Origin: Thermoplasmata archaeon
GTDB taxonomy: Archaea > Thermoplasmatota > Thermoplasmata > Thermoplasmatales > Thermoplasmataceae
DNA: 15,277 nt
Assembly (NCBI GenBank): GCA_021850745.1
Contig: JAJZKX010000013.1
Location: 1-15,277 of the forward strand
Direction: 5' to 3'
Shown: positions 6,295 to 13,379 of the stretch, piece after piece
How the letters are laid out: every line of letters starts with the position of its first letter
Position numbering within the stretch: the first letter of the stretch is position 1
Translations under genes and position numbers: made by a program
The notes under the pieces: generated by a model
Seen by the model: the letters and a program-made list of their open reading frames with translations, nothing else
Database searches by the model: none
What the model was told of the DNA's origin: nothing

Positions 6295-9156
6295 TCACCC
6301 TGTTAAACTAGCTGTGTAGTATGAAATGGTCATGTTTACCCCGTATTGGCCATATTCGCTGAGGACCTGATAGTCATTGAAATTATTGGCTATTATTGAT
6401 ATAGAGGTTTGTCCGGACTGGGAAGTAGCGAAATAATTCGCTATGGTGAAGTTGGAGGCCCCGTTAAGAGTGCCACTTTGAGCCCCATTCAGGTAAAGGG
6501 TCGAACTGGTAGGCAGGTTTGCGTTGATTCCAATCTGGGATATGTAGTAAACCTGGGCCTGATCGATTGTTGTATTTACCTGGAAGACTCCAGTTTTGCC
6601 ATTATAGGTCCAATTGCCAATGCCATTGATATGCTCAGCATGATAACCTGTGGAAAAGCTCAAAGAGGTGTTGGGAGTGCTCGAAGTGAGTGTAAATTGC
6701 TGGGGTGAGCCAACTAGATTGTTGCCAAGATAAGCATCGAATCCATAAGTTCCAGCCTCCAGCGGTATGTATGTACTTGAGGTGCCAACACCGCCATTGC
6801 CATTCAAGGGAGCTCCGGGCCCTGACATAGTATATGACCAGGACACGTTTGTGCTCCAGGAAAGGAACAGCACATAAGGTTTCAGTGGCACTTTATCATT
6901 CACATCTGACCCACTCACTTTTACTGTAAAGCTCTTGGAGACAAAGCTGACATTTGAATACTTGAAGTAGAAAGTGCCATTGGGGACAATGTAGCTGAAC
7001 TTAGAATAGTTGCTTCCCCCATAAGTGTAATTTGCATTCACCGGCAGGCTGTATCCAGAGACGCTCAGATCATTTACAGGCACTTTTTGCCCGTTGAGGG
7101 GGCTTGAAAGATTTACTGAAAGGTTGTAAACAGTCAGGGGATTCAGGTAGAGAACCAAGGTCTTGCCCTGGTACTGTGATGTATTGACCAGTTTGGCAAT
7201 TCCGCTGTAATCAATCATTTCAGGCAGGAGTATGTAAGATCCTCCGTAGCTCAAGTTCAGATAGGTGTAACCATTGGAGCCGGTGCTGCCTGTTAAATTG
7301 AGAGTAAGGCCGTTTACCCTGATAAACATCTCATATGCCGTATTGTTTATGGGTGTGTTCGTGGCATTGTCCATCATTCTTAAATTAAGAGAAACTGGAG
7401 TCGAGGAATTTGTGCCAGGTACAATTCCTGTTGAATTCTGCGTGCTGTTGAGCTGGTTAGAGATGGAAGTTCCATTGACTCCCGGAAGACCAGAGCCTGA
7501 TGACGATTTCCATGTGCCGGAGCCGGGCGCAATAGAGGATGTTGGGGTGATGTTTATTGGAGGCAGAGTCAGGTTTCCATTGACCGGAACAGTGAGGTTT
7601 GAAGTGCCAAATCCTGGTGTTGAAACGCTTATATTGTAAGTTCCCCCAAGGAGGCTTACATTGAACTGCCCTGTTGCATTTGTGTGCACTGTGGTAAGGT
7701 AACCTCCGGAACTGGAGTAGATTTGAATGGTTGCGTTCGCCAATGGCGAGCCGGTGGCTCCATTGATCACTCCGCCGGAGAGGTGGTAAACCTTATTTGG
7801 AGAGGTTGTAACGTAAATGGTCTGCCCGGAGGCTGATCTTGACAGGCTTTCATTGAGCCATGTATCGTAATACTGCGCCGAAGTTACATTAAGGTGGTAA
7901 TCTCCTGAGAACAGCAGGCTGACTTTGTAATACCCAGTTGAGTTTGTCGATATTAAATCATTGAAGTATGTGCCATTTACACTTGTAAATAGATTAAACT
8001 GCTGGTTTGGAACCAGCATTTTAGTCTGCGAAGACTTTACCTGCCCCGTTATAAATATTGTTCCCTGCGGATTCCCGTAGTCAACATTTGAAATGTTGTT
8101 TCCAAGGCCTTTTGGCTCACCTGATGTGATTCCAGTCTGGCTGCTCGGGCCTAAAAACGGATCCAGTGCCTGTATTGTGAAGTTTTCATTTGTGAGGTTG
8201 TGGTACACTATCACATTGGTTGCAAATGGGGTGTAGCCTGTGGCATTTGCATTTATTGTGTTTGAATAATAAGCTACAGAAATATTGTAGAAACCATCCG
8301 GCTGGGAAACGTTGAAAGCATTGCTTGCTCTGATGGTGCTGTCATAAATGATGGCATTGCCGATTTTGTGCCCCAGTGGATTTGACAGGTACCCATTCAT
8401 GTAGAAGGCAGCCTGGCTAGTTGAAAAGAGATTGAGATTGTAGTTTGAGATAGGACTATTTGTAACATTGGCAAATAATGGAGATGGGACAGGCTCAAAT
8501 CCGCTTTTAATGGATGCAATAGTGTAATTGGCATTCACCATGTTAATGGAATAATCCCCTGAACTGCTGGAAGTTGTGTAGTATTTCCCCCAGAAACTGG
8601 AGAAGGTGAGGTAAACTCCAGAAAGGGCCTTCCCGTGCGACTCTGTGAGACCTGAAACCTGATACTTCGCCTGGGGTGTGAGCGAAATATTCTGTTTCAG
8701 GACGCTGATTCCCTGACCTATGTACAGGGTCTTGTAAGCGGTTAGATACTGGAATATCTTGAAAGCGAACGTGCCCTGGCCCGATGCTAGAATTTTTACC
8801 TGGTAGAAACCTTGCGAATTGGTCCTTACCAAAGTGAGCGCTTGCATTACGGCAACGCCGAGAACCTGGTCGGCGATGGGTTGTTTACCACCCGGGCTGG
8901 AAGCATTGAGGACAAAACCTTGCAGGGTCAATGTTGTATTTCCAGTCGGTGTGAATGAGGTCTGGTTAAGGCCCAGCCCGGGCTGGTTGTAAGTCTGGTT
9001 ACTGAAGATCTTGTAGTTCTGGGGTTTGATCTGCTTCGGCACATGATTGATCTTAATAGTGGCTGGATTTGCCGGGTATGATACATGAAATATGAAGAAA
9101 ACACTGGATACAAGCACCATTCCCACGATAAGAAGGGCTATATTTTTTGGCGACAC
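6295..9156 (-). CDS. Large secreted, signal-anchored surface protein with repeated beta-sandwich domains
   Basis: The 953-residue protein begins with a signal peptide or anchor (MSPKN, then hydrophobic residues 6-24). The rest is Ser/Thr/Asn/Gly/Tyr-rich, almost Cys-free and carries roughly 40 N-x-S/T sequons, which suggests a heavily N-glycosylated extracellular protein. Repeated units resemble carboxypeptidase regulatory-like or transthyretin-like domains, with 'G-x-V ... T-(N/S)-x-x-G-x-(Y/F)-x-V' and a following 'Y-x-I/L-x-V': about 76-150, 165-230, 252-320, 367-428 and 456-526. Less clear units occupy 586-670, 676-748 and 759-826. A low-complexity linker spans 536-588. Residues 835-953 look different, and no C-terminal membrane anchor is visible. 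The start is a GTG with a TATA-like stretch about 27 bases upstream. It heads the MoxR-DUF58 unit. It could be an adhesin, an envelope component or a substrate-binding protein. Confidence 0.85.
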   Translation of the reverse strand: MSPKNIALLIVGMVLVSSVFFIFHVSYPANPATIKINHVPKQIKPQNYKIFSNQTYNQPGLGLNQTSFTPTGNTTLTLQGFVLNASSPGGKQPIADQVLGVAVMQALTLVRTNSQGFYQVKILASGQGTFAFKIFQYLTAYKTLYIGQGISVLKQNISLTPQAKYQVSGLTESHGKALSGVYLTFSSFWGKYYTTSSSSGDYSINMVNANYTIASIKSGFEPVPSPLFANVTNSPISNYNLNLFSTSQAAFYMNGYLSNPLGHKIGNAIIYDSTIRASNAFNVSQPDGFYNISVAYYSNTINANATGYTPFATNVIVYHNLTNENFTIQALDPFLGPSSQTGITSGEPKGLGNNISNVDYGNPQGTIFITGQVKSSQTKMLVPNQQFNLFTSVNGTYFNDLISTNSTGYYKVSLLFSGDYHLNVTSAQYYDTWLNESLSRSASGQTIYVTTSPNKVYHLSGGVINGATGSPLANATIQIYSSSGGYLTTVHTNATGQFNVSLLGGTYNISVSTPGFGTSNLTVPVNGNLTLPPINITPTSSIAPGSGTWKSSSGSGLPGVNGTSISNQLNSTQNSTGIVPGTNSSTPVSLNLRMMDNATNTPINNTAYEMFIRVNGLTLNLTGSTGSNGYTYLNLSYGGSYILLPEMIDYSGIAKLVNTSQYQGKTLVLYLNPLTVYNLSVNLSSPLNGQKVPVNDLSVSGYSLPVNANYTYGGSNYSKFSYIVPNGTFYFKYSNVSFVSKSFTVKVSGSDVNDKVPLKPYVLFLSWSTNVSWSYTMSGPGAPLNGNGGVGTSSTYIPLEAGTYGFDAYLGNNLVGSPQQFTLTSSTPNTSLSFSTGYHAEHINGIGNWTYNGKTGVFQVNTTIDQAQVYYISQIGINANLPTSSTLYLNGAQSGTLNGASNFTIANYFATSQSGQTSISIIANNFNDYQVLSEYGQYGVNMTISYYTASLTG

Positions 9157-9176
9157 TTTAGCTATTGAAACAATTG

Positions 9177-9190
9177 TATTATTTATTTAT
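9177..9190 (-). promoter_or_regulatory. Probable promoter of the six-gene surface-protein/MoxR unit
   Basis: An A/T-only stretch (ATAAATAAATAATA on the minus strand) is centred about 27 bases upstream of the GTG at 9156, the spacing of a leaderless archaeal mRNA. No other promoter-sized gap occurs until 2060, so this is the likely start of the whole six-gene transcript. Confidence 0.5.
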
Positions 9191-9230
9191 TTCTTATGTA
9201 AACTATCGCAGAAAACCAATAAATCAGAGG

Positions 9231-10802
9231 CTAGTTGCGCACCTTGACAGCAACACCTTTTTTGAGATCGACCATTGCCCTGGAAGGCATTTTCGCTATG
9301 CCCACGCCCCTCATCTGTCCCTTGTGATGCAGTACGACTTCATCTTCCTGCCTCACATCTTCGGTTGCAGAAAGTACCCCGACAGCATAGATGTTGGCAG
9401 TAGGCTTGAAGTCGTCTATCTCAACAAGGAATTTGCCATTTTCAATGAACCACTGGGCTGACTGTTTGTTTATTGTAAACTTGCCTATCATTTCATTGAA
9501 TACAAGCACAGGTTTGCCTTCTTTTACCAGCATCTCGCTGTTGTAGCTCTTAACGATTCTGCATCCTTCAAGGTATTTGGAAATCCAGTTTCCAAACTGG
9601 TATTCTGCTATTTGCGTGTACTTTTCCATCTTGGGGTTGATTCTCCCCTGTTGTGGTAATCCCGAAATGATTGAGGCAACGGTTTCCCTGAGCTTTGCGA
9701 GGGAGGAGTCGCTCCTGTCCCATTTCACAAGGATTGAGTTTTCCGGGAGTTGGCCCATGATGAATTCTAGGTCTTCATCAACAAAAGCCACGACCCTGTC
9801 ATAGGAATTATTCCTGAAAAATGCACCTATTATGCTGTTTATCATGAGCTTTTCATCTTCGTACCACTGGCCAATTACCGGTATATCATATGAGGAGGCG
9901 GGATAAGTCTGTTCGAGTTCCCTGGGAACAAGGCCCACAGGTGATGTCACTATGAGTTCGTGCACCTGGTTCCGCATTCCGGCAAGAGCCTCAATGATCC
10001 GCTTGTGGGATTTTGAGGATGAGTATGGTTTCCTGGCAGAGCACGGCATCAGGAGTGCAACGTTCTTGCCCTGTGGCTTTGTGTAGAATGATGAGATATA
10101 TTCCCTGTACCTCACAAGGTCAGGGCGCCGTAGCGATTCAAGCGAATTTGCCTTGATGTATGGTGTTCTTCTTGGGAAAAACCTCTCGCATTCCGGATCA
10201 TTGTCCAGCAACCTCAGAATCTCCATGGCTTTTGAGGATATCTGGTATTTCTCAATAACTTCCCTCAATGTACCAGATCTTATGGCCTGGGACAGGACCC
10301 GGACCATTTCCTGGATGAAGGCCAAATTCTCTTTAATCCTGGGCGAGTCAACCTTTGCCCTTCCAAATATGGTGTATGAGATAGCTTTTCCCGATTCCAT
10401 TCTCACAGTGCTGTCATCAAAGACAGCTACCCCTGCGTAAACAAGAATCGGAATAATATATGGATCTGCCACTCCCTGCAGGTATATGAGCCTGCCCATT
10501 CCGTGTTTGTTTCTTATCTCTGAAAGCCTTTCAATAAGCCTTCTTGGCCTCTGAATGAGCTGTGCACCATCTGGAATGATCACCAAATCCTCAGCGACCC
10601 ATTCACTGGGATTCATTAAATTTGTACCATTGCCCCTGCCTGTTTCTTCAGTGGGAATTGCCTTCTGACCGAGGACTTCAAGGCATCCTCCTGAAACCCT
10701 TATTTGCTCCTCCCTCGTAATATCCAGTATGCACGGGTACTGGATCTTGCCATCCAGTGAGCCTGCCCTTGCAAATCCGAAGAAGGCGTCATCAATAATC
10801 AT
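9231..10802 (-). CDS. arcS: Archaeosine synthase ArcS
   Basis: ArcS acts in archaeosine formation at position 15 of archaeal tRNA; it attaches lysine to preQ0 in tRNA, and a partner completes conversion to the formamidine base. The 523-residue protein carries the exact family signature PC-x3-KPY-x2-S-x2-H: Pro253-Cys254, Lys258-Tyr260, Ser263 and His266 (PCSARKPYSSSKSH). The N-terminal third resembles a degenerate tRNA-guanine transglycosylase barrel, and the last 75 or so residues form a PUA RNA-binding domain ending in KKGVAVKVRN. The ATG at 10802 has AGGGAG just upstream and a TATA-like box (10834-10825) at leaderless spacing. It is transcribed divergently from the Csl4 cluster and stands alone. 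The tRNA transglycosylase TgtA and the amidating partner are not in this window. Confidence 0.93.
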   Translation of the reverse strand: MIIDDAFFGFARAGSLDGKIQYPCILDITREEQIRVSGGCLEVLGQKAIPTEETGRGNGTNLMNPSEWVAEDLVIIPDGAQLIQRPRRLIERLSEIRNKHGMGRLIYLQGVADPYIIPILVYAGVAVFDDSTVRMESGKAISYTIFGRAKVDSPRIKENLAFIQEMVRVLSQAIRSGTLREVIEKYQISSKAMEILRLLDNDPECERFFPRRTPYIKANSLESLRRPDLVRYREYISSFYTKPQGKNVALLMPCSARKPYSSSKSHKRIIEALAGMRNQVHELIVTSPVGLVPRELEQTYPASSYDIPVIGQWYEDEKLMINSIIGAFFRNNSYDRVVAFVDEDLEFIMGQLPENSILVKWDRSDSSLAKLRETVASIISGLPQQGRINPKMEKYTQIAEYQFGNWISKYLEGCRIVKSYNSEMLVKEGKPVLVFNEMIGKFTINKQSAQWFIENGKFLVEIDDFKPTANIYAVGVLSATEDVRQEDEVVLHHKGQMRGVGIAKMPSRAMVDLKKGVAVKVRN

Positions 10803-10824
10803 GATGCTCCCTGAATCACATACA

Positions 10825-10834
10825 CCTTATATTC
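10825..10834 (-). promoter_or_regulatory. TATA-like box of arcS
   Basis: GAATATAAGG on the minus strand is centred about 27 bases upstream of the arcS ATG, as expected for a leaderless transcript. It sits in the 198-base divergent region shared with the Csl4 cluster. Confidence 0.5.
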
Positions 10835-10933
10835 AGTTGTTGAAAAATCGGAGCAGAATCTAAAAGCAATTTTCATGCCCTTCCCCTCTGTTACATTGTA
10901 CAATAACTAACCCGGAGAAACCATCGGGGAAAG

Positions 10934-10953
10934 GTTAATTAGTTACAATTAAC
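10934..10953. promoter_or_regulatory. Inverted repeat in the arcS/csl4 divergent region
   Basis: GTTAATT (10934-10940) and AATTAAC (10947-10953) are perfect inverted repeats separated by six bases. The left arm follows GGGGAAAG, so GAAAGG plus TTAATTAG could also be the BRE/TATA pair for the csl4 transcript, with a start near 10964 and a leader of about 37 bases. It may be an operator, a promoter, or both. The rest of 10803-11000 shows only a 10-base palindrome (ATTGTACAAT, 10895-10904), which is expected by chance at this length. Confidence 0.35.
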
Positions 10954-11000
10954 TGTTGAGACTGAAAACAGTGGTTCATTTATCTGACAAGCTGGTAGAT

Positions 11001-11588
11001 ATGCAAAATACACAAAAAGAAAAAGAAAACCTTGTTTTGCCCGGCGATGTTATTGCGACGGCTGAGGAATATGTCCCCGGCAAGAATACGATGGAAAACA
11101 ACGGCGATGTCGTTTCCCTGGCTTATGGCCAGTTGTGGAAAGACGACCAGTCCCTCACGGTTTCAGTCCTGACGCCGAAGCGGAAGATATCCCTCCATTC
11201 TGGGCAGATAGTTTATGGCCAGATTGTAAAGATGGACCAGCGAAGAGCATCCGTCAAGGTAGGAGCGGTTTTTGACCGCCAACTGGGACTCGTAGAATAC
11301 GTTGCTGACGGAAGCATAGGCATGTCATCACAATACGGCAAAAATAATGAGCCTAGCATGCACATTGGAGACCTCATCAGGGCAAAAATCCTCAGGATTG
11401 GGGACAGGGGCCTTGACCTTGGCATCTTTGGAAAGAACCTTGGAGTGCTGAGAACGCTGTGCACAAAGTGCAGGTTGCCAATGGTAAAGAAGAATGCCGC
11501 ACTGTACTGCGACAATTGTGAGAGAACCGAGATTAGGAAAGTTGCAGAAGACTACGGAAATATAAACATAAAGGAGGATATGGCATGA
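11001..11588 (+). CDS. csl4: Exosome complex RNA-binding subunit Csl4
   Basis: Csl4 is one of the S1-domain cap proteins of the archaeal exosome, the 3'-5' RNA degradation and tailing complex; it recruits RNA and helps link DnaG. Three parts are visible in the 195-residue protein: the N-terminal VLPGDVIATAEEYVPGKNT domain, a central S1 OB-fold (about 56-135, QIVYGQIVKMDQRRASVKVG ... IGDLIRAKIL) and a C-terminal zinc ribbon, CTKC-x12-CDNC. I chose the ATG at 11001. The frame extends to a TTG at 10956, but those 15 extra residues precede the normal family N-terminus and probably lie outside the mRNA. The gene ends with AAGGAGGA and a TGA overlapping the next ATG. Confidence 0.9.
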   Translation: MQNTQKEKENLVLPGDVIATAEEYVPGKNTMENNGDVVSLAYGQLWKDDQSLTVSVLTPKRKISLHSGQIVYGQIVKMDQRRASVKVGAVFDRQLGLVEYVADGSIGMSSQYGKNNEPSMHIGDLIRAKILRIGDRGLDLGIFGKNLGVLRTLCTKCRLPMVKKNAALYCDNCERTEIRKVAEDYGNINIKEDMA

Positions 11589-11746
11589 AAGGCGGAGCTT
11601 CAAACAAGGTTAAGGATGTTGAAACACTTTCAAATGAAGTAGTGACCATGAGAAAAGAGCTTGAGGACGTTAAAGAAGTACTCAAGGGACTCATACAGGT
11701 CATAATGAGCAGAGAAGAAGGACTAGACGAGGACGAATACAACTAA
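11585..11746 (+). CDS. 53-residue charged coiled-coil protein between csl4 and the Sm gene
   Basis: A small gene starting at an ATG that overlaps the csl4 stop (ATGA). A strong Shine-Dalgarno sequence, AAGGAGGA at 11571-11578, lies six bases upstream. The protein reads MKGGASNKVKDVETLSNEVV and continues to about residue 43 in a heptad-like pattern of Val, Leu, Met and Ile among Lys and Glu, then ends in an acidic tail (EEGLDEDEYN). It looks like a short coiled coil that may dimerise or bind a partner. I do not recognise a family. Tight coupling to Csl4 and the Sm protein 11 bases downstream suggests a role in RNA metabolism, which is inference only. Confidence 0.8.
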   Translation: MKGGASNKVKDVETLSNEVVTMRKELEDVKEVLKGLIQVIMSREEGLDEDEYN

Positions 11747-11757
11747 GGTGCAGAAAT

Positions 11758-11973
11758 ATGATAATGCCTATGAAAATGCTGGAAGAAAATCTGAACAAGA
11801 AAGTTGCGTTATTGCTTAAGGATAACAGGGTACTCGAAGGAACCCTCACAGGTTACGACGAGTACATGAACATGGTACTTGATGAGGTTGAGGAAAACAC
11901 AGAAGACCTCAACAGGAAACTTGGAACTGTTATCATTAGGGGAAGCAACGTGGTCAGGATTTCACCGAAGTAA
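11758..11973 (+). CDS. Archaeal Sm-like (LSm) RNA-binding protein
   Basis: At 71 residues this is the usual size of an archaeal LSm protein, a ring-forming RNA-binding protein related to Hfq and eukaryotic Sm proteins. Motif Sm1 covers about 13-45 (KKVALLLKDNRVLEGTLTGYDEYMNMVLDE), with the RNA-contacting Asp34, Met37 and Asn38. Motif Sm2 is GTVIIRGSNVVRI (56-68), with Arg61-Gly62-Ser63. GGTG at 11747-11750, seven bases upstream, supports the ATG at 11758; starting at Met3 or Met5 would alter only a disordered tip. It is third in the csl4 unit. In many archaea the Sm gene is followed by ribosomal protein L37e, but not here. Confidence 0.95.
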   Translation: MIMPMKMLEENLNKKVALLLKDNRVLEGTLTGYDEYMNMVLDEVEENTEDLNRKLGTVIIRGSNVVRISPK

Positions 11974-11978
11974 TCCAA

Positions 11979-12041
11979 TTTACACACAATCCCGTTTCGA
12001 CACGTACTCGAAACACTATTCCTTTTATTCGGATGTGTGAA
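11979..12041. terminator. Nested stem-loop downstream of the Sm gene
   Basis: The 99-base gap between the convergent Sm gene and the 12073-12552 gene holds a perfect seven-pair hairpin, GTTTCGA (11994-12000) and TCGAAAC (12008-12014), with a seven-base loop. Around it an outer stem can form: CACAC-A-ATCC (11983-11992, one bulged A) with GGATGTGTG (12031-12039), plus one or two more pairs. Between them is CCTTTTATTC. It may be a transcription end, a 3'-UTR structure or a small RNA; the sequence does not decide. Confidence 0.4.
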
Positions 12042-12072
12042 CAATTCCAAATGTTGTCCAATAAAAGTAATT

Positions 12073-12552
12073 TCATTTAACAACCAATTCAATGTTCTGG
12101 CCAATAACGGCCGTAATTTTCTTGAGCTTTGATTTCACAGCCAATTTCCTTACTTTCCGGGAAATCAACATGGCCAGAAGCAGATTGAAGTTGCCGGCTG
12201 GCACACCTATAATGCTCACGATGTTCCTGATCTCGTCCCTGTACTCTGTCCTCAGAATTTCCTCCTGCATATTCTCGAGTATCTGTTGGATCATAATCTG
12301 AAAATCCTTTTCACGGTCTGGTGAGCAGATCAGGGAGATTCGGTAGCTTGGAGAGCATTCCAGATAATTAGGCGAAACTTTCATCCACCCCCTTATGTCA
12401 TGGTCAAAAAGTGCATAAGCCAGGTTCCTTGCACCTTCTTTGAACGACCTCCAAGGGATACCGTTTCTGAAATCATAAGAGATGTTATGATTGTCCCCTT
12501 CCACAGACCTTACCTGGCCGATCTGTGCAATCAGGGATTCATCCCTTTTCAC
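12073..12552 (-). CDS. Uncharacterised 159-residue protein
   Basis: I do not recognise this protein. It starts at a GTG (12552), the next in-frame Met being residue 57, and has a TATA-like TTTTTATTC (12580-12572) centred about 24 bases upstream, consistent with a leaderless mRNA. Residues 1-80 look like alternating strands and a helix (WRSFKEGARNLAYALFDHD, then a strand-rich stretch with SPSYRISLICSP). A long amphipathic helix follows at about 80-108. Residues 110-131 are hydrophobic but probably a buried helix rather than a membrane span, and the C-terminus is basic (SRKVRKLAVKSKLKK). No catalytic motif is visible. It stands alone between the Sm gene, which is convergent, and tRNA-His. Confidence 0.75.
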   Translation of the reverse strand: MKRDESLIAQIGQVRSVEGDNHNISYDFRNGIPWRSFKEGARNLAYALFDHDIRGWMKVSPNYLECSPSYRISLICSPDREKDFQIMIQQILENMQEEILRTEYRDEIRNIVSIIGVPAGNFNLLLAMLISRKVRKLAVKSKLKKITAVIGQNIELVVK

Positions 12553-12571
12553 AATCAGATTAATATTTGCA

Positions 12572-12580
12572 GAATAAAAA
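12572..12580 (-). promoter_or_regulatory. TATA-like box of the 159-residue protein gene
   Basis: TTTTTATTC on the minus strand is centred about 24 bases upstream of the GTG at 12552. The rest of 12553-12635 shows nothing else apart from the tRNA 3' flank. Confidence 0.4.
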
Positions 12581-12635
12581 TATTGGCAAAGAACGTTTGC
12601 GGGATGCCGTGCATATTCTCAATTAATGTAAGATG

Positions 12636-12709
12636 GGCCGGGACCGGGAATTGAACCCGGGTCCGGGGATCCACAGTCCCCAAGGATAGCCCTCTACCCC
12701 ATCCCGGCC
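12636..12709 (-). tRNA. tRNA-His (anticodon GTG)
   Basis: The minus strand folds as a tRNA. The acceptor stem GCCGGGA pairs with TCCCGGC (12708-12702 with 12643-12637). The anticodon arm is GGGGA-CTGTGGA-TCCCC with anticodon GTG at positions 34-36. The T arm is CCGGG-TTCAATT-CCCGG. The D arm is short, with GGGT/ATCC as the best stem. Histidine identity is reinforced by an encoded extra G at position -1 (12709) opposite C73 (12636). The bases after C73 are C-A-T, so a complete CCA end is not encoded and must be added. No intron is present. A TTAAAAAT box at 12733-12726 just upstream may be its promoter. Confidence 0.95.
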
Positions 12710-12737
12710 ATGGCGTGGGTAGGAGATTTTTAACCCG

Positions 12738-13379
12738 TTAATTATTATTTGCCTGCCCCAGCTCAATTTGCCCGCGTCTAACCTCACAGTGGAAGAAGAT
12801 CGTGGGGATTTCTTTCTGGTCCATGGTGTGATGGGCATACAGCCTTGGAACTCGGATATCCATTCTCTGTTCCCTAATTATATCGAACTCCCTTGAGTAA
12901 TAGCCTCTTATGAAGTCAGCAGATTTCAGGTTATGAAGTGAGTATACATGCTTACCAAGCTTCATTGCTGTGTCAAGGAACTTTCTGTCTGAGCCTTCCG
13001 TAATAGACCCGAATGGAGGGTTCATCAGCACAGTGTCCACCTGAACATTGAACGAGAGAATATCACCCTGTACAATTTCTATGTTGAAGCCTTCGGCATT
13101 TTTCTTCAGTGCCTCAACCTGGTTCTCATCAAGTTCAACAGCATAGACCTTCTCCGCCCCCAGCATTGCTGCTCCGACAGAGAAGATGCCGTTTCCGGCA
13201 CCAAAGTCTCCAATAATTTTACCCTGTATGTTTCCATCAAGAAATGCAAGAAAAAGAATCTCAGAAGCAACTGCCGCACTTGTAGGGTATTGCTCCAGCT
13301 GGTTTCGGTAAAAAGCCGGCTTATGGAGCTTCTGCAAATGGATTTCAAGATCCTTCTTGGATCTTATAGGCTTCTGCAT
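12738..13379 (-). CDS. METTL5-like Rossmann-fold methyltransferase
   Basis: The 213-residue protein is a class I SAM-dependent methyltransferase. The SAM-binding loop is DFGAGNG (58-64), strand 2 ends in VELD (Glu82), and the catalytic motif is NPPF (120-123), the type used by N6-adenine and related amino-methylating enzymes. LEQYPT (28-33) before the SAM motif and the overall length match the METTL5 family, whose eukaryotic member methylates an adenosine of 18S rRNA. An rRNA or other RNA target is therefore likely here but is inferred from the family. The ATG follows the TAG of the upstream small gene with no gap, so the two are co-translated. The stop codon abuts the putative tRNA-His promoter. 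Confidence 0.88.
   Translation of the reverse strand: MQKPIRSKKDLEIHLQKLHKPAFYRNQLEQYPTSAAVASEILFLAFLDGNIQGKIIGDFGAGNGIFSVGAAMLGAEKVYAVELDENQVEALKKNAEGFNIEIVQGDILSFNVQVDTVLMNPPFGSITEGSDRKFLDTAMKLGKHVYSLHNLKSADFIRGYYSREFDIIREQRMDIRVPRLYAHHTMDQKEIPTIFFHCEVRRGQIELGQANNN

Noticed and set aside
7274..7639. 121-residue plus-strand frame inside the surface-protein gene
   Set aside because: It lies wholly antisense to a well-supported 953-residue gene, has no promoter or ribosome site, and its composition is that of a reverse-frame shadow.
10895..10904. Ten-base palindrome ATTGTACAAT as an operator
   Set aside because: Five-base arms are expected many times by chance in a window of this length, and no second copy was found nearby.
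10956..11000. TTG start extending csl4 by 15 residues
   Set aside because: The ATG at 11001 matches the family N-terminus better and the possible promoter at 10934-10953 would start the mRNA after the TTG.
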